Part shown: in pieces, positions 24,934 through 34,062 of the stretch
Numbering within the stretch: position 1 is the first letter of the stretch
Layout: each line of letters opens with the position of its first letter
Assembly: GCA_038532435.1 (NCBI GenBank)
Contig: JBCBAP010000024.1
Location: 1 to 48,358 of the forward strand
Reading direction: 5' to 3'
Origin: JBCBAP01 sp038532435
GTDB taxonomy: Bacteria > Pseudomonadota > Alphaproteobacteria > Rhodobacterales > Rhodobacteraceae
DNA length: 48,358 nt
Program-made: the position numbers and the translations under genes
Notes under the pieces: model-generated
What the model saw: only the letters and a program-made list of their open reading frames with translations
What the model was told of the DNA's origin: nothing
The model's database searches: none

Positions 24934-25289
24934 TCGATCTCATCGCCGCAGCCCTCGTGTTCCTCGGCGGGATCTTCGCCCTGATCGCGAGCCTGGGCAT
25001 CCTTCGCCTGCCGGACGTTCTGATCCGCATGCACTCCTCGACGAAGGTGGGCACGCTGAGCTGCGGCCTCATCATCGCCGGGGTTGCCGTGCATTTCGGC
25101 GATGGCGCTGTCGTGCTGCGCGGCATTGCGATCATCGTCTTCCTGCTGCTGACCGCCCCGATCGCGGGCCACATGATCGGTCGCGCGGCCTTGCGCACGG
25201 GCGTGAAGCTCTGGTCGCCGGATGAGGATGTCGCCGCCTCAGGCGAAAAGGCCGGGAGCGGGCGCGTCGAGGCCGGGGAAAACCCGTGA
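24930..25289 (+). CDS. mrpG: Na+/H+ antiporter subunit MrpG
   Basis: The 119-residue protein has three helices and the MrpG/MnhG pattern GGIFALIASLGILRLPDVLIRMHSS. The start overlaps the mrpF stop. Its last 17 codons overlap the 3' end of the convergent DUF1501 gene by 51 bp, so the C-terminal tail after KLWSPDED is constrained by both genes. Confidence 0.93.
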   Translation: MIDLIAAALVFLGGIFALIASLGILRLPDVLIRMHSSTKVGTLSCGLIIAGVAVHFGDGAVVLRGIAIIVFLLLTAPIAGHMIGRAALRTGVKLWSPDEDVAASGEKAGSGRVEAGENP

Positions 25290-26375
25290 TGTGTCCTTGA
25301 GGCCCATATGGCCCGCCATGATCTCGGACAGAACCGCGCGGTAGTCCGTCGTCACCGCAAGATCCGCGCCCATCTCCAGCGCGTCGTTATGCAGTCCCGG
25401 CCATCGGCCGAGGAGGCGACCGCCCTTTGACTGTGGGCCGAGGACGAGCATGGCACCGGCCCGCCCGTGGTCAGTCCCGCCGGAGGCGTTGGATCGCAGG
25501 CGGCGGCCAAATTCGCTCATCACCACAACGGACACGTCCTGCTGCCGCGGACCGAGGTCGCGCCAGAACGCCATGAGGGCGAGGGACAGTCCCCGCAGGT
25601 TGCGGTCGAACGTGCCCTGCTGGTTGGCGTGGGTGTCCCAGCCGCCATAGTCCACGGTCGCGACGCGGAGCCCCAGATCCTCCTTGATCGACTGTGCGAC
25701 GGTCATGAGCGCGGGGCTCAGCCGATTGCGCCCGGGATACTTCACAGAGGGGCGGTATGTGCGGAACGCGTCCTGCTTGGGCATCCAGAGGCGATGTTCC
25801 AACACCTTTGAGAGGGCCAGAAGCTCCTGGGATGTTTTCGCCAGCGCGCCATGGTCGCCGAACCCGTCGGCGAGCCGTGCCTGAAGGGCGGGGGCGAGCC
25901 AGTGACCGGTTGCGATCGTCAGGTCGGAAAGCTTCTTGGCCACCGCCGGGTGGTACCCGCGCAGGCTTTCGGGCATCGCTGTGCCAACCGCGAGGGCGGG
26001 CAGGGGGCCACCGGGCGCCTCCGCGTCCAGCCATCGGCCGAGCCAGCCGCCCGCCTCCCCTCCGCTGGCGGCGCGTTCGATCTGCGCCTCAGCGTCGAAA
26101 TGGCTGCGGGTCGCTTCGGTCAGCCCGGTGGCATGGATCACCGAAAGGTCGCCGGCGGCGAACAGGTCCGCAAGCTCCCGCGCGTTCCTGTGCATCCGGA
26201 ATTCCACATCCGCGAGCCCGTCACCGAGCCGTATTCCTTGCGCGTCACCGCCCCGCGCGACGCGGAGCATGTCGGGCCGTGCGGCGATGTAGTTCGGGTC
26301 GGCGGTCGGGCTGACGATGTTGAGGGCATCGGCACCGCCGCGGAGGAAGATCACAACGAGGATCGGGTCGCTCAT
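25239..26375 (-). CDS. DUF1501 family protein
   Basis: The 378-residue protein starts with PILVVIFLRGGADALNIVSP and contains VVVMSEFGRRLRSNASGGTDHGRAGAMLVLG, diagnostic of DUF1501. This family belongs to the alkaline-phosphatase/sulfatase-like fold and occurs next to DUF1800, as here. AGGAGG precedes the ATG at good spacing. It begins 9 bp after the stop of the DUF1800 gene. No signal peptide is seen, unlike many relatives, so it may be exported with its partner or remain cytoplasmic. Confidence 0.9.
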   Translation of the reverse strand: MSDPILVVIFLRGGADALNIVSPTADPNYIAARPDMLRVARGGDAQGIRLGDGLADVEFRMHRNARELADLFAAGDLSVIHATGLTEATRSHFDAEAQIERAASGGEAGGWLGRWLDAEAPGGPLPALAVGTAMPESLRGYHPAVAKKLSDLTIATGHWLAPALQARLADGFGDHGALAKTSQELLALSKVLEHRLWMPKQDAFRTYRPSVKYPGRNRLSPALMTVAQSIKEDLGLRVATVDYGGWDTHANQQGTFDRNLRGLSLALMAFWRDLGPRQQDVSVVVMSEFGRRLRSNASGGTDHGRAGAMLVLGPQSKGGRLLGRWPGLHNDALEMGADLAVTTDYRAVLSEIMAGHMGLKDTSRVFPGLDAPAPGLFA

Positions 26376-26384
26376 CGCTGCCTC

Positions 26385-28040
26385 CTACCGGTACAGGTAC
26401 CGCGGCGACATCGCCGCGAAGGTGAGCGCCATGGCGGCGAGGTGGCGTTGGTCCCCGGCATCCTTCGGCAGCGGATCCTCCGGCGTCACGCCAACAGCCT
26501 GCAGCAGATCGTCGAGACCGTCGCCGGGATCGCCGTGCGCCTGTCTCGCCCAGTAGCGCGTGAGGTCGCCGAACGTTTCGACGTCCTTCGGCATCAGGGC
26601 GTCCAACCGGTCCCGGGTCGTGTCGAACCAGGGCTCGTGGGCTGACATCGCCATCTCGATCATCCGCACCATGACCGTGGAGGAGGCCCAGTCCTCCGTC
26701 CGGTCCGGATGCCCGGTGGGCGGCGGGAACATGTGCTGCCTCCACCCTGCGGAGGCGAGCTGCCAGTAGAACCGCCCCTCGGGCGAACCGACGCGGGCGC
26801 CGGAGGTGCGGTAGAGCGCGGCCAGAAGCTCGAACGGCCGGCGCAGCTTCGACGGCGGCGTGTCCGCGAACTCCGGATCCTCCACGAGCGTCCGGATCAC
26901 CCGGCCGATCTGGTCCGGTGCCTCGGACCGGCGCAGGAACTCCTTGGCAAGCCGTGCCACAAGCGCGTCGGACGGATCGTCGATCAGCAATCGCCGCGCA
27001 ATCTTCCGGCAGATGAAGCGTGCGGTCCCCGGATGGGTCGCGAGCATGTCGAGCACCTCCTCCCCATCCGCCATCGGCGCGCGGTTGGAGGAGAAGTCCC
27101 TGCCAAGGATCCGCTTCTGATACGGATCATGCCAGGAGGCGACATAGGCAAACTGACCCGTCGCGGGCAGGTGTGCGGAGCCGATCCGCCGTCCCACCCC
27201 GATGGACCAGCCGGTGAAGGCGCGGGCAACCTCATAGACATCCTCGTCCACATATCCCGCGGCAAGATCACCCTCGATCCGGGGCACGTCCCGCCAGTCC
27301 GCCGACTGTGCGTTGTGGTAGTTCTCCGCGCCGAGGGTATGCAGCTCCAGAAGTTCCCGGGCAAAGTTCTCGTTCGCCGGGCTCGCCTTGCTGCGGGAAT
27401 TGTCGAGGTAATCGAGCATCGATGGTGCGGTTGCGACCTTGCCCAGAAGCTCCCGGAAGTTGCCTAGGGCGTGGGCCCGCAGGTCCCGGTCGAAATCCGG
27501 AAAGAATGCGGCGGAGAGCCGTCCCTTCTCAGCGTAAACGTTGAAGTGATCGTGCCAGAACTGGGTCATTACCTCCCGAAGCTGCGCCTCCGCATGGACC
27601 GCGCGGGGCAGGGAGGCGGCGATGACTTCGTGGGCGGGTCGCCGTCGTTCCGGCCCCGCCCGGGCGGGCTCGTTCTGGGTGAGCTTCAGCCGCTCCTCCG
27701 GCGGGGTATGGAGCATGTCGAGGGGCCGCAACTCGTCCGTTGCCGCCCAGAGCGGCCCGGACTTTCCCTTCCGCTGGGCGTACTTGATGCGGAGCGTGAG
27801 TGTGCGGAGATGTGCCATCAGCGCCCGATCGTCCGGCGGCAGGCTGAGCTGTTCCTTCAGCCAGTCCGCTCGCCCAAGCGATGAGAGCCGCTCGCGGCTC
27901 CCGGGCGTCGCCCCGAACGTCAGCCGGTTGAGCAGGATCTCGTCGGGATCCTGCGTTCTCGCCAGCACCGAGTCCGGTCTGAGCGCCGCCGCGGACGCTG
28001 CCAGCAGGACGGAGAGGTTGAATGCGCGGCGGTTCAGCAT
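26385..28040 (-). CDS. DUF1800 family protein with Tat-like signal
   Basis: The 551-residue protein begins MLNRRAFNLSVLLAASAAA, a twin-arginine-like signal. It carries DUF1800 strings such as LLNRLTFGATPG, REVMTQFWHDHFNVY, ENFARELLELHTLG and ARAFTGWS. DUF1800 and DUF1501 genes pair widely in bacteria; their biochemical role is not established to my knowledge. The ATG at 28040 follows AAGGGAG, so I reject the longer open frame. It lies downstream of the TRAP operon on the same strand, separated by 248 bp. Confidence 0.9.
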   Translation of the reverse strand: MLNRRAFNLSVLLAASAAALRPDSVLARTQDPDEILLNRLTFGATPGSRERLSSLGRADWLKEQLSLPPDDRALMAHLRTLTLRIKYAQRKGKSGPLWAATDELRPLDMLHTPPEERLKLTQNEPARAGPERRRPAHEVIAASLPRAVHAEAQLREVMTQFWHDHFNVYAEKGRLSAAFFPDFDRDLRAHALGNFRELLGKVATAPSMLDYLDNSRSKASPANENFARELLELHTLGAENYHNAQSADWRDVPRIEGDLAAGYVDEDVYEVARAFTGWSIGVGRRIGSAHLPATGQFAYVASWHDPYQKRILGRDFSSNRAPMADGEEVLDMLATHPGTARFICRKIARRLLIDDPSDALVARLAKEFLRRSEAPDQIGRVIRTLVEDPEFADTPPSKLRRPFELLAALYRTSGARVGSPEGRFYWQLASAGWRQHMFPPPTGHPDRTEDWASSTVMVRMIEMAMSAHEPWFDTTRDRLDALMPKDVETFGDLTRYWARQAHGDPGDGLDDLLQAVGVTPEDPLPKDAGDQRHLAAMALTFAAMSPRYLYR

Positions 28041-28245
28041 GTCGCTCCCTTCAGCGGTCTGACCACACCCGGATCGTAGCATCGATATTTCAGGCCGAAA
28101 CAGACTTTCCCGTGACCGCAGCGCGGATCCCGTCACCGTCGGCAGATTGTTGCCATGCGCCGGGAGGCGCGGCACCGTTCCTACCCACAGGACAGCCTCT
28201 CGTCCCGCGCTCCTGCACACTCAGAGATCAGGAGCGCCCGCGCCG

Positions 28246-28260
28246 TTTGCAAATTGCAAA
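28246..28260. promoter_or_regulatory. 15-bp palindrome TTTGCAAATTGCAAA
   Basis: Perfect 7-bp arms TTTGCAA/TTGCAAA flank a single central A, 206 bp upstream of the DUF1800 start and 29 bp downstream of the dctM stop. In this GC-rich genome such an AT-rich palindrome suggests a regulator-binding site. The regulator is unknown. The 28041-28288 gap holds nothing else I can support. Confidence 0.4.
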
Positions 28261-28288
28261 GATATGGACAGAATGTCGCACCCGTGAG

Positions 28289-29596
28289 CTATCGCGCATC
28301 TCGCAAGGTTTCCGGCAGCCAGAGCGCCAGATCAGGGATCCAGATCAGCAGGAAACACATCACAACCATGATCAGGAACATCGGAATGGAGGCGCGGGCG
28401 ATGAACCCCATCTCATGATCGGTCATCCCCTGCAGGACGAAGAGATTGAATCCGATGGGCGGCGTGATTTGCGCCATCTCCACTACCACGACCACGAAGA
28501 TGCCGAACCAGATGAGGTCGATGCCCGCATCGCGCACCATGGGCTCCACCACCGCCATCGTCAGAACAACGGAGGAGATGCCGTCGAGGAACATGCCCAG
28601 CACGATGTAGAAGATGAGGAGCGCCATCAGCAGCTCGAACCGGGAAAGGTCCATCTCCGCGATCATGTCCGCGAGCGCCCGGGGCAGACCGGTGAAGCCC
28701 ATGGAGAGCTTCAGGAACGCGGCGCCTGCGAGGATCAGCGCAATCATCGCCGACGTGCGTGTCGCACCCATCAGGCTCTGCTGGAACGTCGCCCAGGTCA
28801 GCGAGCCCTGACCCGCCGCCAGCGCCAGCGCGCCGATAACGCCGAAGGCCGCCGCCTCCGTCGCCGTCGCGATGCCCAGGTACATTGATCCGATCACGAG
28901 CAGGATCAGGCAGATCACCGGGATCAGGAACCGGGAATTGTAGAGCTTCTGCCCGAAGCTCATGCCCCCCTCCGGCATCGGCTGCCAATTGCGGGACAGG
29001 GTGGCGTAGATCGCGACATACCCCATGAACATGCCCGCAAGCACGATCCCCGGCACGACACCCGCGAAGAAGAGCTGGGTGATCGATTCATTAACCGTGA
29101 CCCCATAGACGATCAGCGCGAGCGAGGGCGGGATCATCAGGCCGAGCGTCGCGGCCCCGGCGAGGGTTCCGATCACGATCCGTTCCGGATAGTTCCGTGC
29201 CCGCAACTCCGGAATCGACATCTTTCCCACGGTCGAGAGCGTTGCGGCGGAAGAGCCCGACACGGCGGCGAAGACGGTGCAGCCGACGATGTTGGTGTGC
29301 ACCAGCCCCCCGGGGAGGCGTGCGAGCCAGGGGCTGAGCCCGCGAAACATGTCCTCGCTGAGCCGGGTGCGATAGAGGATCTCCCCCATCCAGATAAAGA
29401 GCGGCAAGGCCGTCAGCGTCCAGGAGGAGGAGGCTGCCCACATGGTCGTGACCATGGTGTCGCCGACCGGGCGGGAGGTGAAAAGCTCCATGCCCACCCA
29501 TGCAACGCCCATCAGCGCGAGCCCTACCCACAGGCCCGACCCGAGCAGAAGGAAGAGCACGAAGAGAAACAGGATGATCGCATAGAGTTCGGTCAT
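28289..29596 (-). CDS. TRAP transporter large permease (DctM)
   Basis: The 435-residue protein has about twelve helices and the DctM patterns FIWMGEILYRTRLSEDMF, AAVSGSSAATLSTVGKMSIPEL and TPPIGFNLFVLQG. It forms the Na+-coupled membrane domain that accepts substrate from the binding protein. The ATG at 29596 follows GAGGGGG. It lies 36 bp after the small-permease stop. Confidence 0.94.
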   Translation of the reverse strand: MTELYAIILFLFVLFLLLGSGLWVGLALMGVAWVGMELFTSRPVGDTMVTTMWAASSSWTLTALPLFIWMGEILYRTRLSEDMFRGLSPWLARLPGGLVHTNIVGCTVFAAVSGSSAATLSTVGKMSIPELRARNYPERIVIGTLAGAATLGLMIPPSLALIVYGVTVNESITQLFFAGVVPGIVLAGMFMGYVAIYATLSRNWQPMPEGGMSFGQKLYNSRFLIPVICLILLVIGSMYLGIATATEAAAFGVIGALALAAGQGSLTWATFQQSLMGATRTSAMIALILAGAAFLKLSMGFTGLPRALADMIAEMDLSRFELLMALLIFYIVLGMFLDGISSVVLTMAVVEPMVRDAGIDLIWFGIFVVVVVEMAQITPPIGFNLFVLQGMTDHEMGFIARASIPMFLIMVVMCFLLIWIPDLALWLPETLRDAR

Positions 29597-29632
29597 CGCG
29601 TGTACGCCCCCTCGGACGGGTGGCCGTGCCGC

Positions 29633-30169
29633 CTACTCACCATGCGCCCCATCCACCAGATCCCGTTCTATCCGGTGCACGCCGCGGGTCAGCACGTGGA
29701 TCAGGTTGTCGGTCAGAGCGACGGCAAAGATCGCAGAGCCCGCAACCATGATCGACTGGGGGATCCAGAGCGGGGTTGCATCCTGCGCCTGGCTCACCTC
29801 GTTGAATTTCCACGACCAGTAGGTGAACTGATAGGCGTGGTAGACGAAGTACCAGGCGATGAGTGCGCCGAGGCCGAAGCACCAGACCTCCAGCATCCGG
29901 CGGGCCCAGGAGGGCACCGCGTTGAGCAGGATAGACACCCGGATATGCGCCCCGCGATTGAGCGCGTTGGCGAAGGCCAGGAAACTTGCGGCCGCCATCG
30001 CGTAGCCTGCGTAGTTCGCGGCCCCGGGGAAGATCGCGCCTGTCCAGCGCGCCACCATCTGTAGCACGATCAGCGCAAGGATCGCGATCAAGCACAGGGC
30101 TGCCGCAACACCTGCCGCCTGGTACACGCCATCGAGTGCCGCGCGCATGCCACGCAGAACTGCGCCCAT
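29633..30169 (-). CDS. TRAP transporter small permease (DctQ)
   Basis: The 178-residue protein has four helices with the loop GAHIRVSILL, typical of the DctQ subunit that supports DctM. GGAG precedes the ATG at 30169. A strong stem-loop separates it from the upstream binding-protein gene. Confidence 0.9.
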   Translation of the reverse strand: MGAVLRGMRAALDGVYQAAGVAAALCLIAILALIVLQMVARWTGAIFPGAANYAGYAMAAASFLAFANALNRGAHIRVSILLNAVPSWARRMLEVWCFGLGALIAWYFVYHAYQFTYWSWKFNEVSQAQDATPLWIPQSIMVAGSAIFAVALTDNLIHVLTRGVHRIERDLVDGAHGE

Positions 30170-30200
30170 GATAAGAACTCCGGTCCGGGGATATGGGTGG

Positions 30201-30222
30201 CGGCGGGGGCGGCCCCCCGCCG
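30201..30222 (-). terminator. Stem-loop between TRAP binding-protein and permease genes
   Basis: Perfect 9-bp arms CGGCGGGGG/CCCCCGCCG close a 4-nt loop. There is no U tract. In binding-protein-dependent operons such hairpins stabilise the upstream message, so the binding protein is made in excess. Confidence 0.6.
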
Positions 30223-30229
30223 GTCTGGC

Positions 30230-31207
30230 TTACTGGTCCGCGCGATACGCCTCGACGATCGCGGCACCCTCATCGCCTGCGGCTTCGAGCCACTCGGCGG
30301 TCATCGTCTCACCGATGGCGCGCAGCTCTCCCATCAGGCCATCGCCCGCGGGCTGGACGCTCATGCCGCCGTCCCGCAGCCCCTGCATGGTGAAGCCGGT
30401 ATACTCCTTCGCGCGCCAGGTGCCCGCATACTCCGCCATCTGGGCGCAGGCGCGGATGATGTTCTGGTTCGCCTCGGACGTGCCGCCCCAGACATCCGAA
30501 TTAACCATGATGTAGTTGCGCGGCAGCCAGGCATCGACCTCATAGAAATGGGTCAGGCTTTCCCACACCTTCCGGTCGTACCCGGTTGCACCCGAGGAGA
30601 TCATCGACGATGCAACGCCCGTGGCGAAGGCCTGGCTGATCTCCGCAGCCTCGATGGTCACGGGCAGCATGCCGGTCAGCTCGGCGAGACGGCTCGTCGC
30701 GTTGTTGTAGGATCGGAACTTGATCCCCTCCATGTCCGCGACCGAATTGACCTCCTTCTTGAAGTAGAGGCCCTGCGGCGGCCAGGGCACGGAGTAAAGC
30801 AGGGTCAGGTTCTGTTCCTCGAGGATGCCCTCGATGGTGGGTTTCGCGGCGGCAAAGAGCTTCGCGTGGTCGTCGAAAGACGGGGAAAGGAACGGGATCG
30901 AGTCAATCCCGAAGATCGGGTTTTCGTTCTGGTGACCGGACAGCAGCCGCTCCCCGATCGGTACCTGGCCGGTCTGGATCGCCCGCTTGATGTCCGCGCC
31001 CGCGTAGAGGGATCCTCCGGGATGGGTCGTGATCTCGATGTCCCCGCCCGTGCCGGTGGTGACGCACTGCGCGAACTCGGCTCCGGTGACGGAATGGTAG
31101 TTGGACCCGGAATAGGCCATGGGCATATCCCACTTGTCCGCCAGCGCGGGGGCCGCAAGGCCGAAGGCTGCGGCGAGCAGGGTGCTCCCCAACAAAGTCT
31201 TGTTCAT
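30230..31207 (-). CDS. TRAP transporter substrate-binding protein (DctP)
   Basis: The 325-residue precursor has a Sec signal peptide (MNKTLLGSTLLAAAFGLAAPALA). It has DctP features including the Arg region GIKFRSYNNATSRL, where the conserved Arg binds a substrate carboxylate. GGGAG precedes the ATG. It lies 33 bp after the stop of a D-amino-acid-dehydrogenase-like gene, so the substrate is probably an amino acid or a related carboxylate; that is inference from context. Confidence 0.93.
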   Translation of the reverse strand: MNKTLLGSTLLAAAFGLAAPALADKWDMPMAYSGSNYHSVTGAEFAQCVTTGTGGDIEITTHPGGSLYAGADIKRAIQTGQVPIGERLLSGHQNENPIFGIDSIPFLSPSFDDHAKLFAAAKPTIEGILEEQNLTLLYSVPWPPQGLYFKKEVNSVADMEGIKFRSYNNATSRLAELTGMLPVTIEAAEISQAFATGVASSMISSGATGYDRKVWESLTHFYEVDAWLPRNYIMVNSDVWGGTSEANQNIIRACAQMAEYAGTWRAKEYTGFTMQGLRDGGMSVQPAGDGLMGELRAIGETMTAEWLEAAGDEGAAIVEAYRADQ

Positions 31208-31240
31208 CTTTAGTCTCCCGGTTGGTGGTTTTCGTCCTGT

Positions 31241-32494
31241 TTAGCGAAATCTTCTTGGGTCATAGGGGCTCATGTCAATGTTGGGGTGGTGCCCGGTCAG
31301 CATTCCCGCAAGAAGTCGTCCGGTCTTCGGCCCTCCGGTCAGGCCGATATGGTGGTGGCCGAATGCGGTGTGCAGCCCTTTGACGGTGGTCTCGCCGATC
31401 AGCGGCAGGCTGTCGGATGGGGCCGGGCGGTGGCCGAGCCATTCCTCCTCCCCCGTCGCCTTCAGATGGGGCAGCGCTGCGGCCACGTGACGGCGGAGGA
31501 GCGCGAGGGGCGCCTGCGAAGGACCCGCTTCGAGGCCACCGAACTCGAGAATGCCCGCGCACCGCACGCCCCGTTCCATGGGTGTGGCGACGAACTTCCC
31601 GCTGGAGATCATCGTGGGATGCTGCGGCCCGCCTTCCGCATTCTCGAAGAGGATGTGGTAGCCCCTCTCGGTCTCCAGAGGGATGTTAAGGCCGATCTTC
31701 GCCATCAGCCGCCTCGACCAAACGCCCGTCGCGAGCACAGCGCAGTCGCAGGGAAACCGGCCCTGATCCGTGTCGACGGCGCGCAAAATTCCGTCCACCA
31801 GGTCGAAATCTCGCACCTCCGCCTGCACCATCCGTCCGCCGAGGTCGACGAGATCTGCGGCGAGCGCCGCGACATAGCCGCCCGGATCCCGGATATGGCC
31901 GTGGTCCGGGAGCCGCGCGACGCAGGTGATCGCCGGTCCGAGGGCCGGATCATAGTCCTGAACATCCGCGCCCTCGATCAGTTCGGGCACGAAGCCCGCG
32001 TCGCGCCGCAATTCCCATGTGTAGTGCTCCGCGTCGAACGCCGCACGGTCCGGATAGGCGAAGACATAGTCGCCCTCCCGCATCAGCGCCGCCGCCCGGG
32101 TCCCGTCAGAAAGCGCGCGATGCTGCGCGACGCTGTCCCCCACGATCTGCGTCAGCCCCCGGGCGATGCGACGGGTGTCCCCATCGTTCGCGTTTCTCAT
32201 GTAGCGGATAAGCCAGGGTGCGAGCTTCGGCAGGTAGCTCCAGCGCAGAAACAGGGGAACGTCCGGGTTCGCGAGCATCGCGGGGGCTTTGCGAAGGAGA
32301 CCCGGTCCGGTTACCGGAACCATCGAACAGGCAGCAAGCACGCCGGCATTGCCGTAGGATGTGCCCTGTCCCGGCGCGCCGCGGTCGATGAGTGTGACCT
32401 CCGCACCCATCCGGCGCAGCCAGATGCCCGTCGAGACGCCGACAATGCCTGCGCCGACGATCACCACAGATGGACTCAAACCCTGTTCCGACAC
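31241..32494 (-). CDS. FAD-dependent oxidoreductase, D-amino-acid dehydrogenase (DadA)-like
   Basis: The 417-residue protein opens with a dinucleotide-binding motif VVIVGAGIVGVSTG. It also has GQGTSYGNAG, ATGVWSRRL and the C-terminal GHHHIGLTGGPKTGRL, all typical of the DAO/DadA family. Such enzymes deaminate D-amino acids or related amines. I chose the GTG at 32494; a TTG at 32506 opens the frame. It is first in an operon with the TRAP transporter and divergent from a racemase-like gene. Confidence 0.87.
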   Translation of the reverse strand: MSEQGLSPSVVIVGAGIVGVSTGIWLRRMGAEVTLIDRGAPGQGTSYGNAGVLAACSMVPVTGPGLLRKAPAMLANPDVPLFLRWSYLPKLAPWLIRYMRNANDGDTRRIARGLTQIVGDSVAQHRALSDGTRAAALMREGDYVFAYPDRAAFDAEHYTWELRRDAGFVPELIEGADVQDYDPALGPAITCVARLPDHGHIRDPGGYVAALAADLVDLGGRMVQAEVRDFDLVDGILRAVDTDQGRFPCDCAVLATGVWSRRLMAKIGLNIPLETERGYHILFENAEGGPQHPTMISSGKFVATPMERGVRCAGILEFGGLEAGPSQAPLALLRRHVAAALPHLKATGEEEWLGHRPAPSDSLPLIGETTVKGLHTAFGHHHIGLTGGPKTGRLLAGMLTGHHPNIDMSPYDPRRFR

Positions 32495-32605
32495 GCAGCC
32501 CCGCAAACTCTCGTTGCCCCACCCTCCACCGAACCATGCGGACCGGTCAATCGTTGCAGTGCGAAAGCCTGTGCTGCGGGGGGGCTTCGGGGCTATAGAA
32601 AGGGG

Positions 32606-32638
32606 ATGACCACGCCGACCGCAGCTTTACCGTCATGA
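32606..32638 (+). CDS. 10-codon upstream ORF overlapping the racemase start
   Basis: An ATG with the strong ribosome site AAAGGGG immediately before it encodes MTTPTAALPS. Its TGA overlaps the ATG of the next gene (ATGA). This arrangement suggests translational coupling of the racemase-like gene to a short leader. It is alternatively only a chance frame. Confidence 0.4.
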   Translation: MTTPTAALPS

Positions 32639-33333
32639 CCATTCGCGAGGCCCCGCTGGGCATCCTGATGCTGGACACACGGTTTCCGCGGCTGCCCGGT
32701 GACATCGGCAACCCGCGGACCTGGCCGTTCCCCGTGCTCTACAAGGTGGTCGCTTCGGCCTCGCCCACCGCAGCAGTTGAGGACGACGCGAGAAAGCTGC
32801 TGCCCGCCTTCGTCTCCGCCGGGCGGGAGCTGGTGGCCGCGGGGTGCAACGGCGTGGTGACGAGCTGCGGGTTTCTGGCACTCGTGCAGGACGATCTGCG
32901 GAGCGCGCTGGGTGTGCCTGTCGCCACATCCGCTCTCCTGCAGGTCGAGATGGTGGCGGCGACACTTGCGCCGGGGCGGCGGGTCGGCATCCTCACGATC
33001 TCCGCCCACTCGCTCACGTCCGCCCACCTGCGGGCGGCGGGCGTGCCGGAGGGTACTCCGGTCATGGGCATGGATCGCGGGGGCGCGTTTGCCTCCGCTA
33101 TCCTTGAGGACCGGGAGAGCTTCGATATGGACGCCGCACGGGACGAGATCGTCGCGGCGGCGGAGGCTCTGGTGCGCGAGGCCGGGGACATCGGGGCGGT
33201 GGTGTTGGAATGCACCAACATGGCTCCGTTCGCAGCCGATGTGGCGGACCGTCTTGGCCTGCCCGTCTATTCCATGAACAGTCTCGTCACGTGGTTTCGC
33301 GCCGGATTGATCCCGCCATCCGATTTCCCCTAA
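32635..33333 (+). CDS. Aspartate/glutamate (hydantoin) racemase-family protein
   Basis: The 232-residue protein has the two cysteine segments of the family, GCNGVVTSCGFL in the N-terminal half and VLECTNMAPF in the C-terminal half, which act as paired acid/base residues in cofactor-independent racemases. It is divergent from the DadA-like/TRAP operon, so the set could import an amino acid, racemise it and oxidise the D-form. The precise substrate is unknown. The ribosome site before the ATG is weak, which fits coupling to the short ORF at 32606. Confidence 0.8.
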   Translation: MTIREAPLGILMLDTRFPRLPGDIGNPRTWPFPVLYKVVASASPTAAVEDDARKLLPAFVSAGRELVAAGCNGVVTSCGFLALVQDDLRSALGVPVATSALLQVEMVAATLAPGRRVGILTISAHSLTSAHLRAAGVPEGTPVMGMDRGGAFASAILEDRESFDMDAARDEIVAAAEALVREAGDIGAVVLECTNMAPFAADVADRLGLPVYSMNSLVTWFRAGLIPPSDFP

Positions 33334-33397
33334 AGCACTGCTGGCGCATGCCTGGGAACTCTGTCTCTATGATCGAAAAGCGAGGAGGGGCGGCACC

Positions 33398-34062
33398 ATG
33401 TTCGAGCAAGTCGACAGCTATTGCGAGCGGACGGATTTCACCTTCTGGTCCGAGCCCCTGAACGCGATCACCAATGCGGCGTTCCTGATCGCCGCCCTCG
33501 TCGTGTTCCTGATCCTGCGGCGGGAGGGGCGCATGGACCCGGGGCTGGGCTTAAGCCTCGCGATCCTGACTGCGATCGGGATCGGTTCCTTCCTCTTTCA
33601 CACCTTTGCCACCGGCTGGGCTGGGCTGGGATGGCGGATGTGATCCCGATCCTGCTCTACATCCTTGTGTATCTCTATCACATCGCAACGCGCCTCTTCG
33701 GGCTGCGCTGGTGGTGGGGCGTTGCTTTCATGATCGGGTTCATCCCCTACAGCGCTGCCACCGCGACGGTGATCGGGGCTGTTACTGGCCCGCTCAACGG
33801 GTCGATCGGCTACATCCCCGTTCCCATCGGGCTCCTCATCTTCGCTACAATCCTGTGGCGTCAGAGGCCCGAGGTCGCGCGGGGGTTCGTCATCGGTGTC
33901 GTGATCCTCTGCGCGTCCCTCTTTGCCCGCACGGTCGATGAGGCATTCTGCGCCGCCTTCCCCATCGGCACCCATATCTTCTGGCATATCCTGAACGGGA
34001 TCATGCTGGGGTGGATGATCCTCGTGATGGGGCGGGCGACGGAGCGGGCACCGGCGGCCTAA
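33398..34062 (+). pseudogene. Ceramidase-like membrane protein broken by a frameshift in a GGCTG repeat
   Basis: The first frame (33398-33643) encodes MFEQVDSYCERTDFTFWSEP, membrane helices and FLFHTFATGWAGLGWRM before a stop. The other frame continues from about 33630 with MADVIPILLYILVYLYH and runs to 34062. Together they make one protein of about 220 residues that resembles the alkaline-ceramidase (CREST) membrane hydrolases, with Ser/His motifs SFLFHTFA and HIFWHILNG. At 33614-33628 the unit GGCTG is repeated three times; removing one unit restores a single frame reading ATGWAGMADV. It may be phase-variable, inactivated, or a sequencing error. Confidence 0.8.
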
